64,000 bases of DNA from Tricholomella constricta (lineage: Eukaryota; Basidiomycota; Agaricomycetes; Agaricales; Lyophyllaceae): positions 395,071 to 459,070 of the forward strand of contig JAACJP010000035.1 of the NCBI GenBank assembly GCA_013368375.1, read 5' to 3'. Position numbers and translations under genes: made by a program. Every line of letters begins with the position of its first letter. The first letter of the stretch is position 1. The notes beneath the pieces were generated by a model that saw only the letters and a program-made list of their open reading frames with translations, had not been told where the DNA came from and ran no database searches. Shown in pieces: positions 20,676-33,000 of this stretch.

Positions 20676-23600
20676 TTACTCTGATTCCTCTCCGCTATCG
20701 TCTTCGTCGTCGCTCCTTGTCCTCTCCAATCTCTCCCACCAGTGTTCGACCTCCTCCTCCACTTCTGGTTCGTCTTCCATCGTTGGCTGGTTCGGTGCGT
20801 TACGGGGGTTGCCCGTTTTGGTGAACGCTCCGGATTTCTTCAAGAATTTTGCGAGTGCTTCGATACCTTTGGTCGTGCCGAGGAGCTCTTGCATGTCGAG
20901 CTCCGGGAAGTCTTCGGTCAGTATGTGTCGGTGTTCCTCGTACCTCGGGCATTCCGATATGACGTGTTGTCGCGTTTGTATGTTTGCGCCGCATGGGCAT
21001 TCTACCGGTTCAGTAGGGACGAATCTCGAGTAGTACTCACCTATGAAAGCGTGGCGTGTGCGGCATTGCGTGATCCTGCTGAAGACTTCGCGTTCCGTAG
21101 TTCTGACGTGTTCTCTCGGTTTCCAGGCAGGTGGGAATTGGTTTGCGATGCCGAAACCGCCTGATGGTGGAGTGCGTTTCCACGATTCTGTCCACCGTGT
21201 GAGTATCTCTTCCTTGGACTTACGCATGGCGTGTGTCAGTGTGACGAATTTTTCTTGCCACATTGTGGCTCCTGCCTTCGCTTCTTCGTCGGCTCTTTCG
21301 TTTCCTTTGACGTCCGTGTGTCCTGGGCACCATTCGATGTGTACCTTGTGTTCAGGGCTACGGTTTAGGAATTCTACAATTGTTTTGTTAAATGTTACCA
21401 TGTTAAACTGTCCCGGCGCCGATTTTGGTTCGAAGATCGACGTTACTGCTGCTGCATTGTCTGCGTAGATGTAGATGTTCTTGACCGTGGGGTGGTGGTG
21501 GGTGTATTTTGTTGCTTCTGTGGCTGCGACAACGAGGCCCGTTAGTTCCGCGTCGTATACTTCGGCTGTGTGTCCTAGTCCTCCTCGGCGTATGATGACC
21601 TCTCGTCCTCCTCGGAAGCCCACTATGCCCCAGCCTGTGTTCTTTTTCGTGCTGTTCGCTTCGTTTAGCATTGAGCCGTCCGAGTAAACCAGCAGGTTGG
21701 ATGGGTTAGTTCGGAGGATTCTGGTCCTGTCGTTGTGCTCTTTGGCGGCGTCTTCCTTCTTGACTTTCGGGTCGGTTCCTCTGATGGTTAATTGTGCGCC
21801 GAAGTCTCGGTGCGTCTTACGCCATGGGGGGGAGATGAATGGGATGATACTCTCACCTTCTGAGGGGCGATACGTTAGCGCCGCGATCTTCTCCAGTTGT
21901 GTTCGCTTGGGTGCCTTGCGGCTTCTCGTGGGTTTCTGTGATGGGAGCGGGGGTGGGGTGGTGGGGTCGAATCCGTTACGCCATTCGTTTGATAGACGTT
22001 GGATGATTGGGTTTGTGGTGTTCAGTTTGTGGAGACGATCTGCATATCTGGCGTTCGCCAGATCGAGTGTTAGGTTGATCGGAGGTATGGCTAGGTCTAT
22101 CTCGAGGGCTTTGATGGGGGTGGTCCTGAAGGCGCCTGCGATGTGTCGGAGCGCCGTGTTCTGTACCTTCTCGAGTATGGTGGAGTGTGTTGTCTTGCCC
22201 GTCCACCAGATCGGGCTGGCGTAGGTGAGTACTGGTGTGATGCACGCTTGGTATAGTGTTCGTAGTTCGAGCTGTGATAGGCCTTTCACTGTGTTGGCTA
22301 GCATGCGTGAGCCACGGACCGCGTTACCTGCGCGGTCGGCGAGTATCCTGACGTGTTGATTGAAGGTGAGGCGTCTGTCGAAGTACACGCCTAGTATTCG
22401 GATGGTGTCTCCCGCCGTTATCGTGACATCGGGTCCATCCGGGGTCGGTAGCCGGATGCTCGGGGAGTGGCCCTTGTCTCTGCGCCATGAGTGGTGCATG
22501 AGTTCGTTCTTCTCGGCGGCCGATGATAGTCCGTTGTTTTCTAGCCAGTCGTTGACGACAATGTAGTTGGATCGGAGTATCTTGACGTTGGTGTCCAGTG
22601 TGTCAGACGATACCCGTAACGTACCGTCGTCGATGTACATGTCTAGTGTGGTGTCTGTGGGGTTGTCAGGTATTCTGGGAGGGCGCGGTCCCCCTGGTCT
22701 CAGGGGGGGTGACTTGCGGCTTTCCATGAGTTCCTGTAGTTCAGCGGTGTATATTACGGAGAGTATTGGGGAGACTGGGGACCCTTGTGGTATACCGTTG
22801 GCGACTGGTTTCATGTCTCCTCTGCGTCCGTCCAGGCATATCGAGGCTTCCCGGTCGCTGAGGAACGATGCCGTCCATTTGACTAATGGTAGGGGGATGC
22901 CTTTTCGGCGTAGTTCCCGGAGGAGTCTGGCGTGGTTGACGTTGTCGAAATACCCTGAGATGTCAAAGGTTAGTACCGATGTCACCTTTTTGTGATTGTG
23001 CGCGGCTTGTATGTCTTCAATGTGTGTGAGTAGGGCGTCGTTTGTACTGCTGTTTGGGCGTCCTCCGAACTGACTGGGTGGGACCAGGTCAGCCTTACCT
23101 ACCATGTGGGCGAGTCTGCGCGCTACGATCCCTTCCAGTACCTTTCCTAGGCACTCGAGTAGTTGGATGAGGCGATATGCGCGTGGTTCAGAGTAGTCTG
23201 GCTTGTTGGGTTTCCGGAGTGCGACCGCGATTGCGCGTCGCCACGTCTTTGGGTGGTGGCCTGTCTGTACGCAGTGGTGCATGAGTGCGAAGATCACGTT
23301 TTCGTTGGCTTCCCAGGCCCATCGGACTGTGTCGAATGTCATCTGGCTCTCGCCGGGGGCCTTTTTGGTGCTGTGTCGGTATATTGCTTCCCTGACTTCG
23401 GTGTGTGTTAGTGGTACATGTTCAGCGTCATGTTGTTGGGGTAGTGTTAGGTCTGGCCTGTCGTTGTTGGCGAGCCGGGGGGGATAGTGTGTTGCGGAGC
23501 ACGTCGCATTTGTCTCCGTGTTGTATTGCCGGGGTTTCGTTCGGTCGTTTAATCGCCGGGGATGGGTAGTTACGCGCTCCTTTGGACCAATTGCGGAATC

Positions 23601-24795
23601 CCCATATTTCGTCCGGTTTGGCCTCTTCAAGTGTCTTGTTTATCCAGGTGCGTCGTTCGTGTTTGAAGAGTCGCTTGAAGTAGTTGTCAGTTTTCTTCAG
23701 TGAACTATGGATTACCTCGCAGTGTGTGCCCCATTGTGTTTTGTGGGCTTGTTGCTGTTGGCGAAGTCTCGTGCGTTCCGCGTTGGCATCGTTCAGGGCG
23801 TCCGTCCACCAGGGTTTGGCCTTCTTGGATGGTCGTTTCTCCTTTGTTGAAGTTGTTGTGGCGTCCTTCATGGCGTCGGTAAGGAGTTTTACGTCCTCAT
23901 CCAGTTGCTCCGGTGTCCTGGGATTGTCGAGGTTCTTTAACTCGAGCCATCTTGGTTCGTTCTTGGCGAGTTCGTTGTCGAACGCATCTTTCCAAGCCTT
24001 CGAGTCAGCGTCTTTGAAGTTGAATTTCGTACCTGTGATGTTTTCTATCTCGGCACTTCCGTGGTCGATGACCCATCTTAGTGCGTGGTGGTCGGATCCG
24101 CATGACGCCGAGTCATCTATTGTCCACTCCTTGGTAGCGTCGAGGTCTATTGCGGCTGGGTTGGCGAATGTGAGGTCGATCACTGTGGTGGCGCCTCGTG
24201 ATCTGTGTTCGAAGTAAGTGGGTGTACCTTTGTCGTTAAGGAGGGAGTATCCTTGTCCGCGTAGCCATTCGACGAGTTGTCTTGTTTTTGTCGATGGCGG
24301 TCTGTTCCCGATGCTCCAGTCCGGGTGATGTTGATTCCAGTCCCCGCTGATGATGACCGGGTCGTCTTCTGGTAGGCGTAGTGTTTGTAGTCTGACCGAA
24401 GCGTCGGGCCTGCGGTCGGTCGGGTTTTTGCTTCGTGGTTGGTTGTAGATGTTTACTATGGTCGTCGTGGGGTAGTTGGCCTGTTGGATGTCGAGCACCT
24501 GGATGTCGAGGTCCTGTGCTATGTCAGATCGCAGCGTGACTGAGAAGTCCGGTCGGGAGTTGACGTAGGCCATGACTCGTGGCCTATGTCCTCGGGGGAT
24601 GGTAGCGATCGGGAGTATAGGGGTCCAGACGTGGTGTGCGACCGGTCCGACTTGGTCGTTCCCGATTTTGTCCCACCACGGTTCCGTGACGAGGATTAGA
24701 TCGAATCTGTCTGTGTATGTATTTAGTAGTGTGTGGCAGACCGTGTTGCTTCGGTTAGTGTTTAGCTGTAGTATACGGATGGGTTGTGTCTTCAT
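20676..24795 (-). CDS. LINE ORF2: endonuclease, reverse transcriptase, RNase H (one frameshift)
   Basis: Starts at the ATG at 24795, overlapping the ORF1 stop as ATGA. The first frame (24795-23428) is an APE-type endonuclease: LQLNTNRSN, VTEPWWD, SGDWNQHHPDW, TVIDLTFAN and GSDHHALRW. The second frame (to 20676) is a reverse transcriptase with KAPGESQ, the QGSPVSP loop and the catalytic YIDDG. An RNase H follows (VYSDGS, AELTGL, YADNAA, HTDVKGNERADEEA; all four acids present). A terminal CCHC (CPCG...HVISEC) and an acidic tail complete it. The frames meet at a run of seven C (minus strand, about 23476-23482): removing one C joins LSP to RLANN. That looks like a homopolymer indel or sequencing error rather than a signal; the copy is otherwise intact. 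Confidence 0.92.
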
Positions 24796-26735
24796 GATGG
24801 GACATTACCGGCGTATGTGTCGTGCGATGCTATCGATCCTCTAGGTTGTATTTGATAGGTGTCCTGGGGGTCTGGTGGTCCTGCGTCGTTTGGTGTTTTC
24901 TTGGGGCGCGATTTCTTCAGGATGCCTTGGGCGGTCTTGATCCTTGCGGTTCCCCATTCCGTCGGGAGTTGTATGTCGTGATCTTCGGTGTCCATGTAGT
25001 CTTCGGTGTCCATGTCTTCCAGTTCCTCTCCTTGTGTGTCTTGAGTATGGACGGTGCGGCCGTTCGTTTCGCTGGCAGGTGTCCGTGGGTCGGTTGTCTG
25101 CGTTAGTGTTGTGTGCGGCGTTGTCGTGGCCGTTGTCGTTGGTGTGGCTGTCACCTTGGTTGTAGGTTTCTTCTTGCTGGGGGCCCTCGTTTTGCCTCCT
25201 CCGTTGGCCTGTTTCTTTGTTTCTTTGGATGTGCCCGCTGCGCGGGCGCGTTCTGCGCACTTGCGGTTAGTGGCCGGGTGGTCATCGCCGCAGTTGGTGC
25301 ACTTGAATTGTTGGCGGTTGGTGGTTGAGTCGTCTGTGGGCGGGTTCCTGTGGTCGCGTTCCTGGTGGGGGCCTGCGCAGATGCGACATTTGGTGTCGTT
25401 CCTGCAGCGTCCGGTGTGGTGTCCGTAGGCCCAGCAGTTGCTGCATTGCGTTACGGGTGGGCGGTCTGTGTGCAGTACCACCTCGCAAAAGCGTGCAAAG
25501 GCGGCTACCCGCTTGGTGGCGAGGAGGGCCTTGGCGTCGTCCTCCGACTTGAATTCAAGTACGACGGATGAGAACTCTTGCTCCCAAAGATCCACCTCGG
25601 CTTTCACCCATCTTGGAGGTCCTGTCGGGCTCACCTTGTCCATTACCGGGTTGTTCAGCTTGAGTTCCTCCGCGATCTCTTCGGGGGTGTTTATTCTTCC
25701 GCTGTCCCTTCCCGTCCATAATCCATTGATCCGGACTTTGAAGCGCCTGTCGTCGGTGACTAGTTCGATCGCGTCGGGTGATGTCCCGAGGGTAAGGAGG
25801 ATGTCGATGAATTTATGTGCATGGGTTTTGAGTTCCGCTCCTGTTTGGTCCTCGCGGGTCATGAGGATAAGGTTGGAGCGGTAGTTGTACCTGGCTGATG
25901 CGATGCGGATATGCTTCGAGTCCTCGTGTAGTGCGAGGCGGTCATTTATGGCTGTGACGGCTGTCCTCTCCGGCAGACGGTCCTGGGCTAGGGGACCGGC
26001 GCGTGAGACGACGACGAGGCGGGCGGGGTGGTGCGAGTCTAGTGGGGATCTGGGGCTGGGTAGTTTGGGTATGACGTTTGCGGGGTTTGGTTTGGATTGG
26101 GCTTTGGAAGGTTTGAGGATCGGTCCTGTGGCGACGACCGTCCTGGGTCCTTGGGGATCGCGGGGTGTACTCGCGCTGGACTTGCCGGTGCTGGGCTTCG
26201 GATTGCCATCCATTCTCTCGTTTAATGTGTGTACGGCCTTGGTGAGCTCTTCGATTGCTTTCGTGGTCAACACGTCGTTTCTTGATTCTAGTACGGAGTC
26301 AGCCACATTGCTGGGGGTTGGGGACACACCTGGCTCTTTGAGGACGTCCGGGAAGAACTTCGACACGATGGTCTTGGTCAGTTCCTTGGTCTCCGGTGCC
26401 CAGTTGTGGTGGTCCGAGAAGTGTGTAAGTTTGTCGGCTATGAAGTGCAGGAGTTCAATGATGACTTGTTCGGTGGGATGGTTGGTGGCGGGTGGTGCCT
26501 CTTCTTCCCCGGACGACGTGTCCATATCTGAGTGGTGCATGCTTATGGGGGAGATGCGAGGGCCGGGGCGTGCAATCTTGCGGGTGGGTGTTTGGGGGGT
26601 GGTGACGGCGTGTTCCTTGCGTTTTCCTGTGCTTCGTTGCGGTGTTGCGGTTAGGCGTGCTCGCTCAGCATAGCTTTCGCTGGGGGGTTTCTTGGGTCTG
26701 TGGAATTCGAATGTATTTACGCTGGGTGCTTGCAT
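24792..26735 (-). CDS. LINE ORF1: Gag-like nucleic-acid-binding protein
   Basis: 647 aa from the ATG at 26735 (an upstream GTG extends the frame but is not needed). The N-terminal third is Pro/Ser/Thr/Lys rich. The middle holds an RRM-like or Gag-like fold before a row of CCHC-type knuckles: CSNCWAYGHHTGRC, CRICAGPHQERDH and CTNCGDDHPATNRKC. The C-terminal part is basic, then acidic. ORF1 proteins of this kind coat LINE RNA. The stop overlaps the ORF2 start (ATGA), the arrangement used for stop-restart translation. Confidence 0.88.
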   Translation of the reverse strand: MQAPSVNTFEFHRPKKPPSESYAERARLTATPQRSTGKRKEHAVTTPQTPTRKIARPGPRISPISMHHSDMDTSSGEEEAPPATNHPTEQVIIELLHFIADKLTHFSDHHNWAPETKELTKTIVSKFFPDVLKEPGVSPTPSNVADSVLESRNDVLTTKAIEELTKAVHTLNERMDGNPKPSTGKSSASTPRDPQGPRTVVATGPILKPSKAQSKPNPANVIPKLPSPRSPLDSHHPARLVVVSRAGPLAQDRLPERTAVTAINDRLALHEDSKHIRIASARYNYRSNLILMTREDQTGAELKTHAHKFIDILLTLGTSPDAIELVTDDRRFKVRINGLWTGRDSGRINTPEEIAEELKLNNPVMDKVSPTGPPRWVKAEVDLWEQEFSSVVLEFKSEDDAKALLATKRVAAFARFCEVVLHTDRPPVTQCSNCWAYGHHTGRCRNDTKCRICAGPHQERDHRNPPTDDSTTNRQQFKCTNCGDDHPATNRKCAERARAAGTSKETKKQANGGGKTRAPSKKKPTTKVTATPTTTATTTPHTTLTQTTDPRTPASETNGRTVHTQDTQGEELEDMDTEDYMDTEDHDIQLPTEWGTARIKTAQGILKKSRPKKTPNDAGPPDPQDTYQIQPRGSIASHDTYAGNVPS

Positions 26736-26809
26736 TTTTGCGAGCGATCTGCCTCCTACGGTGAGCGTGGGAAAGTAGCTCACAGTGGTGGTAACGGATC
26801 AAGGAGCCT

Positions 26810-26823
26810 TGCTCAGGGTCAGA
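26810..26823. repeat. LINE target-site duplication, right copy
   Basis: TGCTCAGGGTCAGA, identical to 20105-20118. Confidence 0.85.
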
Positions 26824-27066
26824 GTCAGAGTCAATAACTAACTGCGTCATGTGCCCATATTGGCAACATCAGAAGAATCACAGCAAGTTTCGGAGATAAT
26901 TTTAAGGACTTTCAACGACTTTGACTCTCAGCCAACTTTTAACACCTTTCGTATTTAGTTCGAGACTCCTTTCAAGTCTTTCGATCCTTTTCAGATCTCA
27001 AGTCATGTTTATCGAGAAAAAAATCAAGTCAATGTAAAGTAGCCTGAAAATACATTTAAAGTTATT

Positions 27067-30000
27067 TTAAAATGCAACTTCATGCGCATGATGATCTGCA
27101 AATTTGTTAACGTAGAATGAATGAAAATGATCCAAGGCATTGGTGTGATCCAGACCATACAAAAGAAGGAGATGCCGGCCAGCAATGCCGAGGAGATGCG
27201 CACCGCGCATGATGGAATCCAAATGAATGACCTCAAGAACCCGACGGGTGCGGCCTCGCACTAGCCGAACATCAGGCTCCACCATCCACATCCCTGTATC
27301 TGGACAGGGGAGCTCATCTAATGGTGAGAACCAATTCACGAGCGCACAAGGGTACGTCGTGCCTTGATGGTTAAAAGAAAAAAAAAGAAAGACCCGCGCA
27401 ACATGCAGCCCTTTAAATCCTGGGTCGTCCGACTTCCCAATGAAGACACAGTCGTATCGCGGAGCCCCACCATACCACGACTTCATAGATCGAATCCGTT
27501 CATGCCGCATCCCTCCATCCCCGGAAAGATCACTTGGTGCGTAAAAGACTGCACGCGCCGAATTGAAAACCTTCACTGTTCCAATAATCACAGGAAGCTC
27601 GTCATGTGGAACGCCGGAGCCAGGAATAGCGGCGTCGGGATGGAGTTGATTATAAAGAAAGCGAGCCGTGAGCTCCGGAAGGTCGTGTCGTTTAAGATGG
27701 CCAGCGAGCGAATGGATGTTTGATGGCAGGTTGCGAACTGTAGGATGAGAAATATTTGAATAAGTCGCGCAGTAAATGATCATTAGACATTACGCACCAT
27801 GTGTCTTGGCCAAGGATACCTCTGACATCGACCGAGGTCCATCCAGTGCTCCCTCCTCCTGATTCTCACGGGGGATCTGCGCGGGTAGCAAAGTTGCACG
27901 CGACGACGACTGTGTGCCATTGAGTTGACGAAGGGCTGCGATAATGGGGGTTTCAGGGCCATCGAGCATGTGTCGGGCTTTGAAAAAGGTGCGCGCAGCA
28001 GCGAGCTTGTCAAGACGTTGATTTGTGATGAGCATTTGGCCAAGGGGTTTGTTTTTGTTAGAGCGGCGGTATGGGCGCTTTACCGCCTTTATATGTTTTG
28101 ACTCGGTGATTGAGGAACAGAGGCCGTTTGGAGCACCGAACTGCTTGATGAGGGAGGGGTAGTGGGAAAGGGCATGTTGACGTGGGAGTGAAAATCCTTC
28201 TGCTCGAACGCCGGTATTGCGAAATACCTCACGATAATGATGGAAGCGTGCCAAAGCAGCTTCGATCTCAGCGAGGGTGTCTTGGTCGATGGTGGAGCGG
28301 CGCACAAGGTAGCAAAAATCGATCAAGGCTGCAACGGCACGTGTCATCCACGCAGGTACATGCCCATGTATTGCAGCAAGGTAAACCTGGCAGCAGGTAA
28401 GGGGCGGAAGCATTTAATATATAGTGAAGAGCATACCTTCATCAGTCCCTTAGAATCGTTCCCTGTCCACTGCTTGAAGCCTCTGCCCTGCGAAAAACGT
28501 CGAAGACCAGGAAAAGGGGGAGCCGCGGATATTCTGAACAGATATTGAGGAATTGGTACATTAGACATTGTGAGAAAGACATACCGACGATCGATATCAG
28601 CCAGAATTTCTGCGGCGCGCCCCGGCGTGTCTTGGTGTACCAACTTGATGTAAGCCTCGATCCAATCGACGAGGTGGTCCTTGAAGGTGCCCTTGATGAT
28701 CTGGTGGAGAAGGTCGGGGGCAATGAGCTCGTGGATGTCGGCCCTTGGAAAGTAATCGGTAAACGGCTGGGAAGGGCAAGAAGGTTAATAAGGAAAATGA
28801 TGAAAGTTGGTACCGAACATACAATTAGATCTCCAACGACACCGTAATGGTCCCATAGATCCTTCAACGTAAATGTTTCGAGCAGTTTTGAAGTGTGTTG
28901 ATGTGATCGATACATGGCATCACCATCGAGGTTTTCGGGGCGCGCCGTACATCTGTAGCATAGGTTCAGTTTGAAGGATAGATGAAAGAAAGTTGAAGCA
29001 CACATTGCACACCAGTTCTGAACAATACATGCGAGAAGGGCCTGCTCAGGATAATCTGCGATGTATGGCCCCAGACCATAGATGACCCTCCGATAGTGTC
29101 CGTCGGCGCATTTGGTAACACGCGGAGTTGTCATGTGAGGGCGAAGAGAGCTTAGGATGTGTTCCAGTGATGCATGGAACAGCTGGCGACGAAACTTTCT
29201 GAATTCGGCCGAGTCCTTATGTTCCCGGGAGGCTGTTGTAAGGACGCAGGTCCAGACTGGTCACCTGTTGTTGGCATTGTTTGGCAACGCCTTCGGCGTT
29301 GCCTATATCTATTGTTTATATCTATTATTTTAAGTAGATCTTCGCAACTTCATGTATAACTAGCAGAAAAATGACATCTGGTCAAGCTCAGTTATAGTGT
29401 GAAGGCGAGGTCGTCCTTGTAGCACCGCTACATTTTTTTGAGCTATCCAGCTCTACTGCTATATACAGCTATATCCCGCTATATCCCGCTATCTGCTTCT
29501 TTTCTCATTCTGGCCACTCAAACCCCTTTTGGCCAACACCGACATCTTGATATGACATCGAGAACCACCCAGGACCATGCGACACGCGCATGGACACACG
29601 AGGCCGCGGACACGCGGCCACGTCACTCGTCGGAACCGCAGCTTGCGGCCCCGAGAGGCTTCTCGATGCTCGAAGCATCGAAATTGATGCCACGTCACAT
29701 GGCAGAACCGCCGGCGACGGCTTCTTCGAGCAAACTCGAGCCGTACCTATGGAACGGCACAGGCGAATCTTCGTCGCCTGTGCACGAAGATTGGATCGAG
29801 CTCGCCCTTTTACGGCGCGAGCTTCAGTTATTTTGGGCGGCTACGAGGATAACCGACGAAACTCATCGACGTAGGCTCGAAGCCTGTGCTGAACACAATG
29901 TATCTGAGTACTTTGGACGAATATACATTGATGTAGGACATACAGAGTACCTACAACGATACATGGATGCGCTACGCGCACGCTATTGCGACTGGTGCGG

Positions 30001-33000
30001 TCAAGGAACCGCACCGACTACAAGCGCTACACCTTCGATTTGGGAGGCCAAACTCGAAGCGTTTTGGGAGACGACGGATGTCCAGAGCAAATACCGGCGT
30101 CGGAGGCTGCTAGAGGCCACCGAGAAGATGTATCAGAAGTACGGTGCCACACGTATGCATCGTACGGCGGTCGGCGACTCATACACCGACAAAACTATAA
30201 CGACACTTCGTGATGTCGTGGAAATCTATAGGAAGCGGCGTCCGAAGGACGCAAAACGAGGGGCATCGCAATCTTGCGATGCAAGTACGACAGCGTTGCA
30301 GGCGCAATCAATGACGAAACCAGCGGGACCATCAGGTGATGGTCCTAAAAATGCACACTCGGACGGCTTGAGTGCTGCCCCCTTCCGATCCATAGTGAAG
30401 CGCTCCGAAAGACGCGAGGGCAATGGCCTCGCATCGGTGAACGTCACATATCGTGGCGGACACGATGACTGCGACTGGCGAGCACCGTCTCTGACGCATG
30501 ATTCAAGTATGCGAAGGAGGTCACGGCCCAGGCATGAGGCCCTCAATCAGGGCAACATCGAGAGTATCGTCGAGCATCGGAGGATGCTCAAGGAGACACG
30601 AACCGAGGAGAACGCCGTATCCAAACGACGTTCTGGTGGAGGGGAGAGGTACCAGAGCAGTAGCCACCACCCCACAAACGAGACGATGAAGGAAACGTCG
30701 CAGAGCGACGTCTTACGACCCATGATGTCCAGCAAAGGCGCAACAGCCGCTGGCAGGAAAAGCGCCAGCGACACAATGTCGGAGGTGTCGAAGATACGAC
30801 CTCCGAAGGCCGAGGTGCACCAGAAGGGCGCAGGAAACGAGCACCGACAGAGTATGGTCTGGATAGACCATACTATAGTTGATGGCGCGCGGCAAGGCCG
30901 TGCACATCGAATCGAATTGCACTTAGAAGGTGCACAGGAGGACAGCAAGCGTCCTCCTACCAAGCACATGGACAGGCCTGCACCAGCGCGTTCAATAGCC
31001 CGCAAGTGTTCATCGTCTGGGTATTTCATACCCAGACCCTCTAGTGGCACTGTTGCTGTCACACCGGTGTCAGAGAGCGCCAGCGTGCGCCCTCAACCAG
31101 AACGAGCATCGGAGCACCCAAGAAGAGGTGCCGTCAGTGATGGCGGAAAAACGATTGTGCCCCAGATGATTGTGAGGCACCAGAACGGACCAAGGGGCTT
31201 ACCTGGACAGCAGAGTGATGGGCATAGCCCAGCATCGAACTCGAGCGCAGCACGTCTAGTTAAAGATGTGCAAGGCAGGCATCCGACGTTAATGGATGTG
31301 CGGACAGACGTCCGCAAGGGAGGAGATGGGTGTGGCAAACACCCATCGAGAATGCTTGAACGCCACGGGACGACAAACGCAAAGGTGCAGATGCCGGCAT
31401 ACCCAGAGGCGGACTTCCACATTGCGTGGTGGATAGCACGACGCATCGACGACGGAAGCGACTGGAACGAGACGTTCCGGGAGCTAATGCACGATCGAAC
31501 GGAAGACGATGTGCGCCGGGTTTGGAGGTGGGTGATGTACCACCTCCGGCATCACAGAGAGGAACTCCATGCGAACACGGGGTTAATGGGCGTCAAGTCT
31601 GTTCCGGAGACGGCGTCAAGCGCTGTATCTGATGATGGATCTAGTGACCGACTCAGTGAGGTGGGAAGGTCAAGATCGAATTCGCAAAATGGGCAGGAGC
31701 GAACACGCACCCCTGATCATGTCCTAGACTGGTTGGAGGGTAACTCGAGCACCTACTCACGCAGTATTAGTGCGAGTAGGGACAACTACAACATGGTGGT
31801 ACCGACACCATCGGTAGTTCGGAACGAAATGGCCACCGAACGTTTAGCGTGTATGCGCCAAATTGTTCATCGCACATATGGCGATGAACTGGAAGGGGAA
31901 GGCGACGAGAATGGTGAGCGGTCCGAAGGCCATTCGGAATGCTCAGAAGCATGGCATGTCCGAACATATGAATGTGAGGACGCATGCCATGAATACCAGT
32001 ACTTCGATGAAGACGGGAAGGAAATTCACGTCTACGAAGTGGAGAGCGATGGGGAAACCAGCGCTCTCGAGGTGGAATATGATAGCCACCGTGAACGTGG
32101 TAGCTATCAAGAGGAGGAGGAGAGTGGCGCTGAGCACAGCGGCTCGGAAGACGCTCGTTTTAACGACGAGCAAGAGAGTGGCGCTGCACATAGCGGGCCA
32201 GAAGATGCTCGTTCAAACGACAAGCAAAGCGACGAAAGCGCTCTTTATGATGATAACGAGTGCACCGATTCCGATTGAGCGTGTTGGGCTCAGTGTGCCC
32301 AACAGTTCCTATCCAGGTCTTTGAGATGCGATATGAGACGCATCAGTCCGGCAGCCGTATCGGTTATGTGTCGACGTTGATAACGTTGAGGTGGCAGCCT
32401 ACGCGACTTTAACCACAGTCGCAGCGATGTCTATCGCTGAAACCCTTGTGGCGTATACGTCGGCGCGATAAATAGCGCCTCAGTCTTCTGCGGTAGTTCA
32501 ACCAGCCCTGGTCTGGCAGTCGCAATAGCTGTCGACGAGGAGTCGAAGACGGAGCCAAAAAATCGATGAAGCCATAAATTACTGGCTGACGACTCGATTG
32601 GCGACTATTCTCAACTTAGGCGCGAAAGTCATCGTTGGGCATTATGTGTCCAACCCTAGCCAGTACGTCCGCGGAACATGGATGCCAATCTCTCAGAGAC
32701 TGGAGGAACAAGTCGCGTCGACAGAATCGACACTACGTTAGGGCCATGACCTAACATTATCATTATTCCATATCGTCGGGGTACCAATACCCAGACGCGA
32801 CAACTGTGGCGCATAAAATATGCGCAATACATTTGACTATTATTGCGCGTACTGTACGCGCAATATATTCGACATATTCATCCCTCGACATCCGCCCGGG
32901 TGTAAAGATTGCTGAGTGCAATCTTAAAGGGGGGTATGTAAGGACGCAGGTCCAGACTGGTCACCTGTTGTTGGCATTGTTTGGCAACGCCTTCGGCGTT

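Larger units (their letters stand above)
20119..26809 (-). mobile_element. Nearly intact LINE (Tad/I-like, two ORFs, RNase H)
   Basis: Flanked by the 14 bp duplication TGCTCAGGGTCAGA. ORF1 and ORF2 lie on the minus strand, followed by a 540 bp 3' UTR. The 3' end is (TCA)5 (20119-20133 on the plus strand as TGA repeats) instead of poly(A). The presence of ORF1 and a 75 bp 5' UTR suggests a full-length copy. One single-base frameshift in ORF2 is the only defect seen. Confidence 0.9.
20064..26856 (-). pseudogene. Degenerate tRNA-Ala-like sequence split by a LINE
   Basis: The 5' piece (26810-26856, minus) starts GGGCACATGACGCAGTT and aligns to the tRNA-Ala D-arm with mainly transition differences. 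The 3' piece (20064-20118) carries a T-arm-like CCGGTACAACTCCGG followed by a poor acceptor strand. The two pieces join at the LINE target duplication. The acceptor stem no longer pairs well, so this is a pseudogene or a tRNA-derived SINE head rather than a working tRNA. Confidence 0.6.

Noticed and set aside
24822..26673. Several plus-strand frames of 90-262 codons over LINE ORF1
   Set aside because: Antisense shadows of ORF1, which has clear zinc knuckles on the other strand.
29237..29432. LTR as a retrozyme-type hammerhead ribozyme
   Set aside because: The hairpins suggested this, but no CTGATGA...GAAA core is present in either LTR.
29438..29551. 38-residue N-terminal extension of the 908 aa protein
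   Set aside because: It would start at TTG; the first ATG is 29552.
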